Source of the DNA: Heliocidaris erythrogramma
Lineage: Eukaryota; Echinodermata; Echinoidea; Camarodonta; Echinometridae
Length of the DNA: 64,000 nucleotides
Assembly (NCBI GenBank): GCA_025617745.1
Contig: CM046858.1
Location: 47,691,197 to 47,755,196, forward strand
Direction: 5' to 3'
In this document: positions 1 to 13,700 of the stretch, piece after piece
Layout: the number at the start of each line of letters is the position of its first letter
Numbering within the stretch: position 1 is the stretch's first letter
Position numbers and translations under genes: made by a program
The notes under the pieces: model-generated
Told to the model about the DNA's origin: nothing
What the model saw: only the letters and a program-made list of their open reading frames with translations
The model's database searches: none

Positions 1-1178
1 GCCCCCCCGGTTATCTCGAATGGACGCGTTCCCAGCGAGAAGTTCAATGAACGCGCCACTTCGAGACAACCGGGGGGGGCTTTCCTCGAATGGGTGTGTT
101 GAGTAGACTTTTGTAACAGACGTTTTAGAAATTTTTGAAAAATGTACTCTTGCTGGTTTTTTCGGGTTTTTTTTGTCTAAGATGTAGAAATATAACCGGG
201 GGTTGTCAAATGAATGTATGAGGTTGCATGAATTCATAATGGAATGTTCATTTAAAATTCAAAGGTCTGGTCGGGCAGACAGTCCAGAATAGAATGTTAA
301 TTCACTGCGGCGTATTTTTTTTACGGGGGGGGGGGGGCACAAGATGGCCATGCCCCACCCCTTATTGGTGGGTGAGTAAGAAAATAGGAAGATGAGTGAG
401 GAAGATGAAAAAATATTCCCGGGTAAATGTAAATAGGGGTCAATTTTCGCAGACTCTGGTGGTTTCCTCCCCGGGGATAGGAGAGGGGGGGGGGGGGTTA
501 ATTTCCTAAATTGCCTGGATAGGGGGTCCAATATCTCAGAAAATTCCCCGGGATAGGGGGGTAAAACAAATTCCAACTTCTCCGGGATACGGGGTCACTT
601 TTGAAAAGGAGGTACGAGCATAGGCCTACCCCTTGTATGGGGAGTTGGGGGCCAGGTACAAACGACCTTTTGATATGCGTTTTGACTTTTGATAGTGGGT
701 ATTGATAGAATGATAGTGGCATTAAAAGTTGTTTCTAACTTTGGAAAGATGATAAACACACCTTGGCTTATGTCAGCACATGTCTGTAACACAATATTTA
801 ACAGGTCACGTCAAAAAAATAAAAATAAATAAATAAAAAATCCTAGCTACGCCACTTGCCCTTTCGTCCCCGTGTGTTTTAATGCATAATTATTCAATTC
901 TCCTATTTACTTTGCACAAATAATGATGTCCTTGTCAAAAGCTTTTTTTAGATACTGTTTTATTAGTACATTTTTCAAAAATTTCTAAAACGTCTGTTAC
1001 AAAAGTCTACTCAACACACCGATTCGAGGAAAGCCCCCCCGGTTGTCTCGAAGTGGCGCGTTCATTGAACTTCTCGCTGGGAACGCGTCCATTCGAGATA
1101 ACCGGGGGGGCTTGTCTCGAAAGGGTGTGCCCGTTCCCACTCCCATCCCGCTCCCGCAACCCACCCATTCGAGACAAG
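1..1178. mobile_element. Foldback element with ~147-bp inverted arms (left edge cut by window)
   Basis: Bases 1-148 and 965-1111 are near-perfect reverse complements (CCCCCCCGGTTATCTCGAAT... against ...ATTCGAGATAACCGGGGGGG). Within each arm is a second, smaller palindrome built on CCGG and TCTCGAA words. A further inner palindrome at 1111-1178 starts and ends in CTTGTCTCGAA/TTCGAGACAAG, so the true end may be there. The 816-bp interior has G runs and no ORF of note. Non-autonomous; superfamily not assigned. Confidence 0.75.
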
Positions 1179-1468
1179 TCAGAGAATCGGCTTTTCCACA
1201 AGTGTGACTGAAAAATTATTATTATTATTTGTTAGATTATCTCAAGTTCTCAACTGATGTGTTGAAAAGTACAACCAGCAAATTTACGACATATTCACAA
1301 ATTCAGAGTCGTTAAAAAAAATGAAATAAGCAGTTTTTGTTCTCTTCAGTATCATTCGTATTCATGTTTTTAAAAATTCATTTCAGATACTTTACCTTTG
1401 GTTGGAATTGTGGAGCAAAAAAAGGAAGATCTAAGATCTAAGTGTTGCCAATGTTCAAGAGAAAAGCT

Positions 1469-1606
1469 GGGGAGGGTTTCATCAAGTGGTTTGTCAGTGA
1501 TTTTTACCGACAACTGTTATAAGCTACTGAAATCCTTGCATCTGATTGGCGGAGAGCAAATTTGTCGGTAAAACTCACTGACAAAACACTTGATGAAACG
1601 CTCCCC
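1469..1606. mobile_element. MITE family A, copy 1 (138 bp palindrome)
   Basis: Ends GGGGAGGGTTTCATCAAG / CTTGATGAAACGCTCCCC with the mirrored GTCAGTGATTTTTACCGACA inside and a unique centre (CTACTGAAATCCTTGCATCT). Same element at 1778, 8483, 12167 and 59863. Confidence 0.85.
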
Positions 1607-1682
1607 TGATTCATAATGTGTGAACTATGTCATTTCTGTCATGACAGTGATTTTATTATTTGGAAACTTTGTTTTTATGCAG

Positions 1683-1750
1683 GATCCAAGAGGAACAAGA
1701 AAAGCTAGAAGCAGCCGAAGCAGCAGCTGAAGCAGGTGTAGAGGAAGATG
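1683..1750 (+). CDS. AK9: AK9 exon w1 (charged coiled linker)
   Basis: First exon visible. The acceptor is TTTTTATGCAG and the donor GTAAGT. It enters with one base completing a codon and leaves in phase 1. The peptide starts IQEEQEKLEAAEAAAEAG, a Glu/Ala-rich helix matching the charged linker after the second kinase domain of AK9. A palindromic MITE follows the donor by only 27 bp. Confidence 0.75.
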
Positions 1751-4700
1751 GTAAGTAACAACAACAGTAACGCACCGGGGGAGCATTTCATCAAGCGTTT
1801 TGTCAGTGATTTTTACTGATAAATGTGCTCTCAGCCAATCAGATGCAAGGATTTCAGTAGCTTATAACAGTTGTCAGTAAAAATCACTGACAAAACGCTT
1901 GATGAAATGCTCCCCTGATAGTGAACAGAGCCAGACACAGAGAGAGAGAGAGAGAGAGACAGACAGACTAAATGTCAGATAAATGGACACACTAACAAGC
2001 TTAAAAATACTCGCACCAACAAGTGTCAAACACAATATATTTCATGTTTTCACTGATGGAAATTATTTACAAAGTACATTATAGCTATGCATGAAGCCAA
2101 AGAATTTCACATTTTCACAGATGGAATATATTTAGAAAACTAAATATATGTATGCATGAAGCCAAAAGAATATGAAAAGGTGGACAGCAAAGTATAATCA
2201 CAATGTAGTTGCAGCTTGCGGCATGTAAACTATAAAGTAATATACTGTTGTTGTTATTAGTTTCAGCAACTTTTTCTTTGCTAAGTAACACTAATTAATG
2301 CAGTTGGATGAAAATTTACTTTTAGTAGGCAAAGGTGTAAAGCAGCTGCGTTTGTAGAAATATGAAAAGAAGTAGTTGTAGTAGTAAAAAAAATGAGGCT
2401 GGCAGTGGTGTTTGCAGTGGTAGCTGACGTAGTGGGGTAGTTGTAGTGGTAGTGGTAGTGGTAGTTGTAGCGGGGTAGTGGTGGTGGTAGTGGTAGTGGT
2501 AGTTGTTGTAGCGGGGTAGTGGTGGTGGTAGTGATAGTGGTGGTGGTAGTGGTAGTGGTAGTTGTTGTAGCGGGGTAGTAGTGGTAGTTGTTGTAGCGGG
2601 GTAGTGGTGGTGGTTGTAGCGGGGTAGTGGTGGTGGTAGTGGTAGTTGTAGCGGGTTGTGGTTGTGGTAGTGGTAGTTGTAGCAGGGTAGTGGTTGTGGT
2701 AGTGATGGTGGTATTGACAGTGGGCATGGTTAGCAGTAGTGTTAGCTGTAGCAATTAAGATAGCAAAAACAGCATCATCAGTGGTAAAAGCAGTAAAAAG
2801 TAGTTTTTGTGGGATATAGAAAGTTGCATTGTTTGGAACTTTATAATCTACTTATGTAAATGTTTTCTTTATTCCAAATTTAGTAGCAGTACAATTACTT
2901 TTAAATTTTACTATTTTGAAGTTTTTGATGTAAACTATCCAAATTTGAATTATCAATGTGTATGCTGCACATTTGAATATAATAATGAAAAGATTGCTTA
3001 CATACCCAGCATGAAATTCATGCACGCCTCTATATTTTAACATATGCACAAATATATCTCTCCGCAAATGAAATCCTTATCGCAACCCCCACACAATTGG
3101 TCATGTAAGCAGTGGCGAAAGCAGAAGAGGAGAAACCCGAAGGAGGAGAGAAGGAAGGAGGAGAAGAAGGAGATCAAGAAGGAGAGCAAGAAGAAGAGAA
3201 GGATGGAGAAGCAGGAGAGGCAGAAGGTAGAATCTATCGTCATCTTCTTTGCTTGCTGTGGATAGGTTGTGGGATACATTGAACTACTAACTTTACTTTC
3301 TCTCTTGCATCATGCAGATAACCCAAAATGGACTTACATGAAGCTGTCGAAAAGTGGGAAAAGATAGAGATTATTCTTGCATTCTGAGGAGAGAATGAGA
3401 AGTAGAGAATTTTAAGAATAAGATGGGTAAAATAAAGAAGCGAGAGAGAAGGAGAAAGAGAGAGAGAGAAAGAGAGGGAAAGATAGAGAAGGGAGCGAGT
3501 AGAGCAAAGGCTGTCATTACAAAACAAAAATTAAATACTCTTTTAACCCTTTATGCAGCTTGAAAGAAGGTTAGCTTCAAAGTTTATGCAATGAAAATAG
3601 CACCTTGAGTTGCACATTATTATTTACTCCATCGCCACCAATATATTTAACCTAGATTCTTGCCCGCCACGCTGAAATTCTTTGGTGTATATTCACTCTA
3701 TAATATTATATTGCAGAATAATTGCAAGTATGACCATTAACCAGATGCATGCATTATTATCCATATATTATTATTATCCATATACAGAAGGTATATTAAC
3801 TAGTATATATTTGCATACATATATTGGATTTAAGGTTCATGGTAATGCTAGTTTAATATTTATTCAACAGAGTAACAGTTGATTTGTTGTGTGGCATGAT
3901 AATGAAAAAAAAATCCTATTTTCTTGTTTGGTCTGTTATTTCTTTGAAAGTTATTTGTCAAGAATTGTGTACTTGGTGAATATTTGTTATAATGTCTAAT
4001 TCTTTATGACTGTATTTGCAAGTTTTGGGTGTGCTGTTTCATTAATCTTGGTGTATATCCACTATGAATATGTATGACTAACCTGCTGAATATTCATGAC
4101 TTTAAATCAGCTTCTCCCACTTTTGGTGGAGGGGTGGAGGGTGATGCAGCAGCAGGCGTGTCTGATGGTGAACAAAAACCTAAAGGTAGCGTGTTTACTA
4201 ACCTGTGTTCTGTGATTTAGGGCTATAATGTAGGTGGGATGTCTGATTGAAAGGCAATCTGAAGGCAATTTGAAGGCAATCTGAGCACAATGGAGCGCAT
4301 TTGAGATTTAGGGACAGGTGTGCTGATGGCATTTTAGGGGTTTGGATTTATATTGGAATTTTTTGGAAGGTGGTGAAATTAATATTAGTGTCCTTGTTTA
4401 TTTTGAAAGTGTGTTTTGCATTCATTGATTTATTTGAAATGAAGGCTTTTCAAGTGAATAACAGTATTTCTTAAACGTTATTGATGGTGTTATAGGAAAA
4501 AATATGGGGGTGGGGCAATTTTTTATTCTTTTCAGCTTCATAGTGATGTAGATAATAATGTTATTACTACTCAGAGATACACAGCAATATTCATACTGAA
4601 ATGATTTGAAATTTAAAAAAATGATAAACCTGTCTGGAATATTGAAAACTTTTCATAGGTTGACTTCCACTAAGTTGTATTTTACCACATTCATATTTTT

Positions 4701-7700
4701 TCTCCATGGGCATAATATTTGTAGTTTGTAGTTTGTAGTTCATTATATATGTTGATTATTTTGTTTTTATATTTCACATTAGTGTTGTAAGGATACATGT
4801 AATATATCACCTCCATATGTGCTTTAGTTTATTGTGTATATATTATGCTTTGCCTATATTTTTACTGATTGCAACATGGTTATAGTTCTCACTTAATTTA
4901 ACACATGTAGGGAGTGATGGTTACTGCATTTTTGTCACCCCGCAGTATTATATTTTTGTTAATGCTAATGCATTTTATTATTTTTGCCTTTTCCCCTATT
5001 GCTCATGTACACCTCATGTACTGTAAAACTTTCCTTACTCTTATTCATGTCATTTCATCCACCTGTTATTCATCTTTGTCTAATCTCTATCATTCTTGTC
5101 TCTTATTCATTCATTGATGCATGCATATATCTACTGCTTTATTGCATTCATGTATTCATTCATATATCTACAATCTAAGTGTGTTTTGTTTGTTTTACTA
5201 AACTATGTTCTTGACACATCACATTCCACTGGCTTTTCAATATACATGTATCTACAAAACAACACTGTCGTTATCAATTCATGGCATGACTATCATATTG
5301 AACAAAATGCTGCTTTGTCCTCTACTCCTATCCTTCACACTGTTTCCTATTATACTGCTATACTACACACACTCTCTACTTAACTGACTTTAAAACCTTC
5401 AACTGCATATGCATCCATTGCTTCTAAACCCTTTGCCTGCTTGGCCTAACACGCTGCTTTCATAATACACTGCCGTCATATACAGAAGGCACAACAACCG
5501 AAGCAGACCCTACTACTACCATAACTGGTAGTACTTCTTATGGAGATAAAGGTATACAGCAAACTTGTTATTATACTGCGTGACCTCTCCCTAACAAGGA
5601 GGGTAACTCCCCCCCCCCCCCAATATAATTATTATACAAACATGGGCAGAGATAAATTATTTGATATGGACTCCGATGATTGAATATGATTTTGCTCTTG
5701 AAGGAAACTTTGGAAAAAAGTAGAGGTTTAAGAAAAAAGGTCAGGTAGTACTATTTTGAAGGACAGAATGAAAGAACACTAGGTATGATGGTATGTGTAG
5801 GGATAAAGAAGTATGGTGAGTATCATATAAACAAAATCTGTAGCATATAAAATGTTTCATATAGTGATATTCATCAGATGCATGCAATACTTTCCATGAT
5901 AATCTTGACTAAATTTTTTATCTGTTGTAAAAATATTGTAGTAGTAATATTATAGTACCTTTAAATAGTAGATCCACCATATAATCAGTTTCAATTTCTA
6001 TAAATGTAGTTTGAAAAGCCTTGCAGTGGCAACAGACAATGGAGCAGAATGCATTTAGTTCTGAAAAAAACTTTTATAAAGGCCTCTTTAATGAAATGTC
6101 TAAATCAACCTCAATTTTTTTAAATTTCTGTATAGAATCTATGTTGATATGTATCTTTTGTGAGTTAAATGAAGGTGATTTTCCCTTCGTAGATAAGACT
6201 GAAGACGATGAAGAGGAGGAACCAATACCGGTCCCAGTCCCAGAAGAAGATCCTCTCCCTCCTGATGGACCCGAGACTACCAAGTTTAAAGACCAGAGGA
6301 ATGACTTTGAGAGAGAGTGGCCATCCATCCAGGCTCTACTCACTGGTACAATCAACCTGGATCCGATCCAACTAGAGATTGAAAACAAGCAGATTGAAGA
6401 CATACTCAAGGAATCTCATAACATGGTGGAACGTAAGTCATACCTCTGACAGATCACACAATCAGGGTTAGTTGGGAGTGGAAATACATTATTAGGGGTG
6501 CCAGGTATATCCCCCCAGGATAATAACTCCCCTGATAACCTAGGACAACTACCCCATACAACAACTGTTTCTTAGGACAGTTACCCCCCTACCCCTGAAC
6601 AAGTAACGTCACCACAAATAGCAGCCCTAATTCAATTACTGCCTTGGTAGTTGTCTGGGGATTCTTGAGGTAATTTTTTTTTGAAAAGGGCATTTGTATG
6701 GTGATGGGGTAGTTGTTCAAAGAGCAATTGGCCTGGAAGGACAGTTTTCCTAGATGGAGATGGAGGGAAAAGGAAAATAAGCTTTAAAATTCTTAAATTG
6801 GCAACATATTGAGAGGTTTAAAATCATTGTTTATTGATCAAAATTGGCAATTTTGTCAACTTTTCAGTAGAGTTCCTAACCATGTATATTGTTTTTAAAG
6901 ACATTACATCTTATTAGAACCATGTAGCACTAAAAGAAAAATATTATTGTTGTCAATATGAAGAATGAAATGTGATCAATTGAACCCTTATTTAATTCCT
7001 GTCTTGAAAGGGTTAAGAGGTTGAGAGCTTGAATCCTTTTCCCTGTACTAACATCCTGACATGTGACACAAGGCATTGATGGAATCTAAACACTTCTGAC
7101 CCATAGATGTCTTCATAGGAATACAATACTATGGGATCGTAATCAACAAGCTCCATTCCTAGTTCTTTCCTCACCGATAACGTATCATGACCTTGGTATT
7201 TTCCCTCTTTTGTAGAGCCGTACACCTACAGACCATGGGAGTACAGTGGCATTGATATGGACGAGGAGGATGAGGATGACGCTGCTGAGGCAGAGGAGGA
7301 AGGAGACGAGATGGAGGAGGAAGAGGTAAGATGAAAGATGCCTTGGTACTAAAAACTTCCCTGTATGCATCTAGTGATATTTACACTTTTACTGTCCCTT
7401 GAGATACATCTCAGCTGATATTTGATTTGATTGATTTATTTCTGCTTGATTTCTCAATTCATCAAATAATGGAATGCATACGTTATACAAATTATGCGAT
7501 ATACAATACAATGGAACATCATGACGTTAATATATCTTAAACTACAAGGCTAACAGTAGGATTATAGAAAGAGAAATCAAACAAGAGGGTTTTCATAATA
7601 AGCCGAGGCTTGACAGCATGAAAGCCCTATGCTATCCTATGAAATATATTGTCAACTGATACTGCCCATTGTTGATGCCTTCAGTGTTGTTTGCTCATAG

Positions 7701-10700
7701 GGATTATATTGCTTGCAATCTATAACCACTTTCCATCTATTAGCAAGCACTTATGCAGCAGTTAATCGTAAATTTTGAACCTACCCTTCCCAAGGGTTCT
7801 CCTTAATTTACCTTTTTTTCAGAAGTTCTGTCAGGATTTACCATTCATTCAACAACAGATGTACGATTAGAGAAACACATTCCAAAGGTTTGACGAGTCT
7901 TTGGCTACATCAGTGCAAAAAGGTTTCAGTTCATGTAAGGTCAAAATATTCAACAGTAATATCACTTCAGCAATCAAAACTGAACAGTTTAGGAATTATT
8001 TTACCAATTTTATATTTACTACCTTCTGCCTTGCACACAACAATATACAAAGAGTGTGTGTTTGAATCTGATGTCTTCTTTTTTTTTCCAGGATGAAGAA
8101 ATCTTGAAAAATAAGAAGAAGCAGTTTGGAGACACCAAGCACTTTTGTCCAGTAGCCTTGAAGGAGAAGTCTGTCTTGTGGCCTGGGAATCCAGAGATAG
8201 CAGCTAAATACAGGGAGAAGGTCTACTACTGCTCTAACACTGAAGCTAGAGATAAGTTCATTGCTGAACCCATCAGCTTTGTTGCCAAAGGAAAGCAATT
8301 TGTGGTAAGTTAGAACCTTGTCGAGGTTGATCATTTGAACTAGATTTGAATGCAGTATGTAGACTTTATGAATACACTCATGAAAAACTCTTCTTACAAT
8401 GCTTTGCAAGCAACACATGCAAATAAAAGAAAAAGAAAAAATGCCTATATCCAACAAAACATTTGAAGAATTGGGTATTTCTGGGGAGTATTTCATCAAG
8501 CGTTTTGTCAGTGATTTTTACTGACAACTGTTATAAGCTACTGTAATCCTTGCATCTGATTGGCCGAGAGCAAATTTGTCATTCAAAATCACTGACAAAA
8601 CGTTTGATGAAGCGCTCCCCTGAATTATTTTGTGTTTAAACATCTGTGACCTCACACATACACATAACTTAAAATACAATATTGTGTCATTCCAAGGGCT
8701 GGGGCAATTTTAGTGACATACCAGAAGTAAGGATCTAATGGGGTGTTGCAAGAAAGTTGCAATTGCAAATCCCCCATTTGCAATCGATTGCAAATATGAT
8801 ATATCTATTTTAAATGGAACTTGCAATCAATTGCAGGACTTGGGACTGATTTGGGGATTTGCAATTGATTGCAACTTACTTGCAACACCCCCTATGTCTC
8901 CTACCAACCATAACCATGTTTGCTAAAACTGAGTTCAGCGTAAAAAGCATATCCACTTATGGTGAGAAGTACATGTACTCTAGCTTCATGGTGAATCAAT
9001 ATGGCACACCAAAATTGTACGTAATATTAAATAAATGTGATGTTAGTAGTACCAACTGGAACAGGAATGATTCTAGCTGGGCACTACTATACATATTCAT
9101 TGCATGAAAATCTTCAACAGATGATTTCATCTTCCATGTGTAATAGAAGATCTCATACCAGCGTTACATGGACATCGCTATAATTTTTGCCCCTACCCCA
9201 TGGAACAACCTTATTGCAAATCTCACCATAATCCTTATCTTTTTTATTTCGAAATAAAGCCCAATAGAGCAAATGTTGGGTTGCCCTTATTTGAATTGAA
9301 ATGTTACAATTTTATGCATTTCTGTTGTATACCGTAGCCCCCTCCAGTAAGACTCTTAATGCTAGGACCTAAGGGTGCTGGTAAGTCTCTGCATGCCCGT
9401 AACATGGCAGACAAGCTAGGACTATTCCACATCAGCTTCAAAGATCGTCTCCAGGAACTCATCATCAAGAAGACCAAGAAGAAGATTGGACCAGAGTTTG
9501 AAGAGGAGGAGGAGGAGGAGGAGCCGGAGGAAGAGGAAGAGGAAGGACAGAAAGATGGAATACCGGTCGTAGCAGAGCCAGGAGATGGTAAAGCTGTGTT
9601 TTTTACTCTTCAGGCTGTTGGTTAACTTTTAACACCTGATAGAATTCCCCGACGGTAATATGAAATGTGCAGTACTTGGGTGCCGCATAAACTTGAATTC
9701 CAGACACATGTGAAAAAGGCACAGCAACACACATCCCTTTTATAATCTTAAATTTCACTATTTTCATGCATGAGTATGTACAGTCAAACCTCCTTTAGCG
9801 ACCACCTGTTTATAAAGACCACAGTTTTTATTTTCCTTAAACAGTGTTTCTCATTGAAAAGTGTGTTAAAGGAACCTGTAAATAAAGACCACCTGCTCAT
9901 AGTGAAGACTGCTATTCATGTCTCCCTTGAGCGGTCCTATATTTAGAACAAACATTGTAATCTCCTTGTGATTTGAAGTCTCAGGGTTTTTGAGGATATC
10001 TTTGTAACTGCTTGTATTTCCCCCATTTTAAATTTCATTCTGATACAAGCTGCTGCAGCAGAACAGACTGAGGAAGATAATGAAGAAGGAGTAAGTTATG
10101 CATCAATTATTTCTTTGTTTAGTTTTAGGTTTTCTGATAAGTTATGATTATTTAATGCAGTTTTTTTATAATTGTACCCAGTGAATTACATTTCATTCAT
10201 ATCCTCCTGACATTGTGCAGAGTCATGTTACTCATATGGTACTTCTCTGAGTGGAGGTGGTTTTTCACATACAAGTTTTTGTGCATAATTATAATGACTG
10301 ACGTAACAATAATTGTATAGGTTTTAGAGACATACTTGTTATCAAGATGTATTTCATTATTAGCAAAATTATTATCACCACCATTGAATTCATTGTCATC
10401 AGTGGAGGCACACAGCCATTATGGGAGACTCTTTCTCCTTTGGGATACTGATTTTCTCTGTTTACATTTGCTGCAGAGGGATCACCTTGGCTCAACTTGA
10501 AAATATGATTTAAGCAGATTGCTCATGAAAAATTACTCCCTTTGACTGTCTACTTTAAAAATTCACCATCTACTTTTGTTTTAATAACATTTTGTTGTGA
10601 TCCACGCACAAAACAAATGGACTTTTGACCTCAGAGAGAAAAAAATTTGGGAAAAAATGCCTTGTTGGTGGTGTTGTTTCTGTTGTCCTCTTGTTAATAG

Positions 10701-13700
10701 GTTAATAGCAAAGTCTCCAATATCAGAGACTGCCTCCCAAATCAGCCGTGCGCCTCTACTTGTCATCATTATCATCATTATCATCATTATCATTATTTTT
10801 CTTTTATCTTTGGATCAGGGAGAGGAGGAGCAGGAGGTAGAATTGACTGAATTTGAAGAGAACGTTAAGGGTAACCTCATGGGAGATGAATCTCTTAGCA
10901 TTGATTCACTGGAGAAGATTGTACCTGAATGGTGGAATCTGGAACCCTACAAGTAAGTTCCTTCTCTGTGTTTCTATGCTAGAACCTTGTAGCCCTTATT
11001 ACCACCGCGGGGCCTACATACTTTACATACTCACACCCCAGACTCGTAACAAAACAATCTTTCACGCAAACGGTGAAAAATAACGGAAAACCACTCCAAG
11101 TTTACCGGCCTTGATATTTTGCCTTTTTATTAACTACGGCATCTCCCACTGCGTATGTGTGCCAAAAACTTATTTATTTAATATGCATAAGATTCATAAA
11201 GCCCTTATGCTGGCAACATGAAAAAAAAGATATGAATCACGAATGCAATTTTGAGAGACAATATTTCCATTGTGGCTATTTTCTATGTTCATCTGGATAC
11301 AAACACCACTCTATAATACCATACTTCCAATAGAGTGGAATCATGTTATAAAGAGCTCAGATATAAGGCGATTCCTGATATAACACTTTAATTATACCCC
11401 CGCCAAACGAAGTTTGAAGGGGGTATATAGGAATCAGTCAACGGTTGGGCGGTCGGTCGGTCGGTCGGTCGGTTGCAAATCTTGCGGATCGAACTACTTC
11501 CTCAGTTTTTGACCGAAAGTCATGAAACTTGGTACACACATTGGTCTTGTTGGGAAAATGTGCAAGACATATTTTTCGGATGAGTCGGCATCTGCGTTGC
11601 CATCGTAACGGCATATTTATGGTAGTAAATCAAGGAAACACATTGCGGATCGAACTACTTCCTCAGTTTTTGACCGAAAGTCATGAAATTTGGTACACAC
11701 ATTGGTCTTACTGGGAAGATGTGTACAACATATTTTTTTGATGTGTCGGAAGCTGCGTTGCCATTGAAACGGCATATCTATGGCAGTAAATCAGGGAAAA
11801 ATCTTGCGGATCGAACTACTTCCTCAGTTTTCGACCAAAAATCAAGAAAGGCTGGTCCCAGCCTGAGGTCTTTATGTTCTTTTTTTTTTTTTTACCCTGA
11901 TATAAGGAGATTCCTGATATAACAATGTACTTTTCATGTTCCCAAGGTCCGCGTTATAGTGACTTTCCACTGTATAAACACCACCCACCCCCCCCCCTAA
12001 AAAAAAAAAATCTGAACAACAGACAAGCTTTTCTTCATCCAAGAATATTAGAGAACACAATATCAGAGTTTTGGGCAGAAAGCAAAAATTCCATGGAGAG
12101 TTAAGAATCATCTGCACTTGTTTTTAAGAGTAGGGTGTTTAGTGAGTAACCTGCACATCCCAATCAGGGGAGCGTTTCATCAAGTGTTTTGTCAGTGATT
12201 TTTACCGACAACTGTTATAAGCTACTGAAATCCTTGCATCTGATTGGCTGAGAGAAAATTTGTCGATAAAAATCACTGACAAAACACTTGATGAAACGCT
12301 CCTCAGTTGTGCCGGAAGAAGAAACCATACCAAAGGTCATGCGATATTGGAAGGTTACATAAACTGTACATATACATAAAGAGAAACCGTTGATATTGAA
12401 GTTGATATTTCACTATAGATCTACAGCTGTCATATTAGAAGGCTAATTGCATGTACCCATCAGTATATTTCATTTTTTGATTGTGGATGTTTTGTAAGTT
12501 TTGTAAGGTCATTAGGCATTGGATGGCTACATATTAAATGTTCCGTACATATAGATGAATGTGTTTATTTCTGTGTAGATCAACAGGTTTCATCTTGGAG
12601 GGTTTCCCGCGGACCTCTGAAGAAGCTCATTTCATGGCCGATAACGGTCTTTTCCCCGACGCTGCTATGCTACTCAATGTAGAGGAGACAGACATCACCA
12701 ACAGACTACTCCCACCCAAGCTGGAGAAATGGCGCAAGCGACGGGATCGACGCTTGGCACGGAGGGAGAAGCGTAAAGCCAAGAAGAAGAAGGAGAGAGA
12801 AGAAGCGATCAAGAAGCGTCGTCAGGAGCTCATCTCAGAGGCTGATGATAGGAAAGCAAAAAGACAGGTATGAGGAAATTCTTTCATTTCTCTATTATTT
12901 CATTTTTGTTACTAGTTCAGCCTTACAAATATATATATATATATGTATATATTAAAATCACATCATACAGTATCAGTTAATAGTCAAAACATTACTGTGT
13001 AAAGATTTATATAGGGCTCTCTTTGAAAGAATAAGAAAAAGATGAAAAAAAGATGTGAGAATAGTGTAGCCGTTCCAGTGCCGGATCCAGGATTTTGTGA
13101 GGGAGGGGACCCAATATTCTGAAAGCTTTCTGATAAGCAAAAAAAACACAAAACCTACCACAAGAGTTTTATGTAATCTAGTAATTCAACCCTAATCTTA
13201 TTATGCCTTCGCCCACCAAAGGTGGGTGCCGGAGGCATTATGTTTTGAAGTTGTCCGTCTGTCCGTCCGTCCCGTTTTTGTTCTCACAATAATTTAAGAA
13301 CCATTTGGCGTATCAACTTCAGACTTTGCTCATGTATGCATATGGGAGTGACAATAGTTTGATTACATTTTGGGATCATGAGGTCAAAGGTCAAAGGTCA
13401 CAGAGGTCATTATATACCTGGAAATAGATGGTTCTCATAATAACTCAAGAATGATTAAATGGATCAACTTCAAACTTGGCACACATGTATATAATTGGGT
13501 GACAGTGATTAAGTCATGGGTTCAAAGGTCAATGGTCACAGAGGATGTTACATACCTGTAAAATAGACGGTCTTGCAAAAACTTGCGCACATTTTGACAT
13601 TTTCAATTCAAACTTGGTACATGTATGCATACTAGGGTGACAGTGATCTGATTAGATTAGGGAATTCAGCAATATGGCAACTCTGCTTGATAGAATATTA

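Larger units (their letters stand above)
1607..8091. other. Other AK9 intron sequence, w1 to w7
   Basis: Intron stretches without assigned features: 1960-2400, 2726-3112, 3227-4110 (GA-rich at 3390-3500), 4186-5485, 5552-6192 (14-C run at about 5608), 6433-6767, 7326-8091 (a TTATTTCTGCTTGATT stretch at 7430 resembles a LINE tail, not confirmed). No RNA gene or extra exon recognised. Confidence 0.4.
11331..11974. mobile_element. TTATAAC-type MITE split by a pearl/HINE-like element
   Basis: Left part TAGAGTGGAATCATGTTATA and right part GTTATAGTGACTTTCCACTGTA are inverted ends of a TA-flanked MITE. GATATAAGGxGATTCCTGATATAAC occurs on both sides of the inner element (about 11361 and 11898). The interior 11394-11893 is a different repeat. 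Confidence 0.65.

Noticed and set aside
1386-1570. Acceptor-like TTTCAG followed by DTLPLVGIVEQKKEDLR, possible earlier AK9 exon
   Set aside because: The frame runs into MITE A, no good donor follows, and the peptide does not fit the AK9 linker.
2281-2754. 157-residue Thr/Pro-rich frame on the - strand
   Set aside because: Translation of the GTAGTGG minisatellite.
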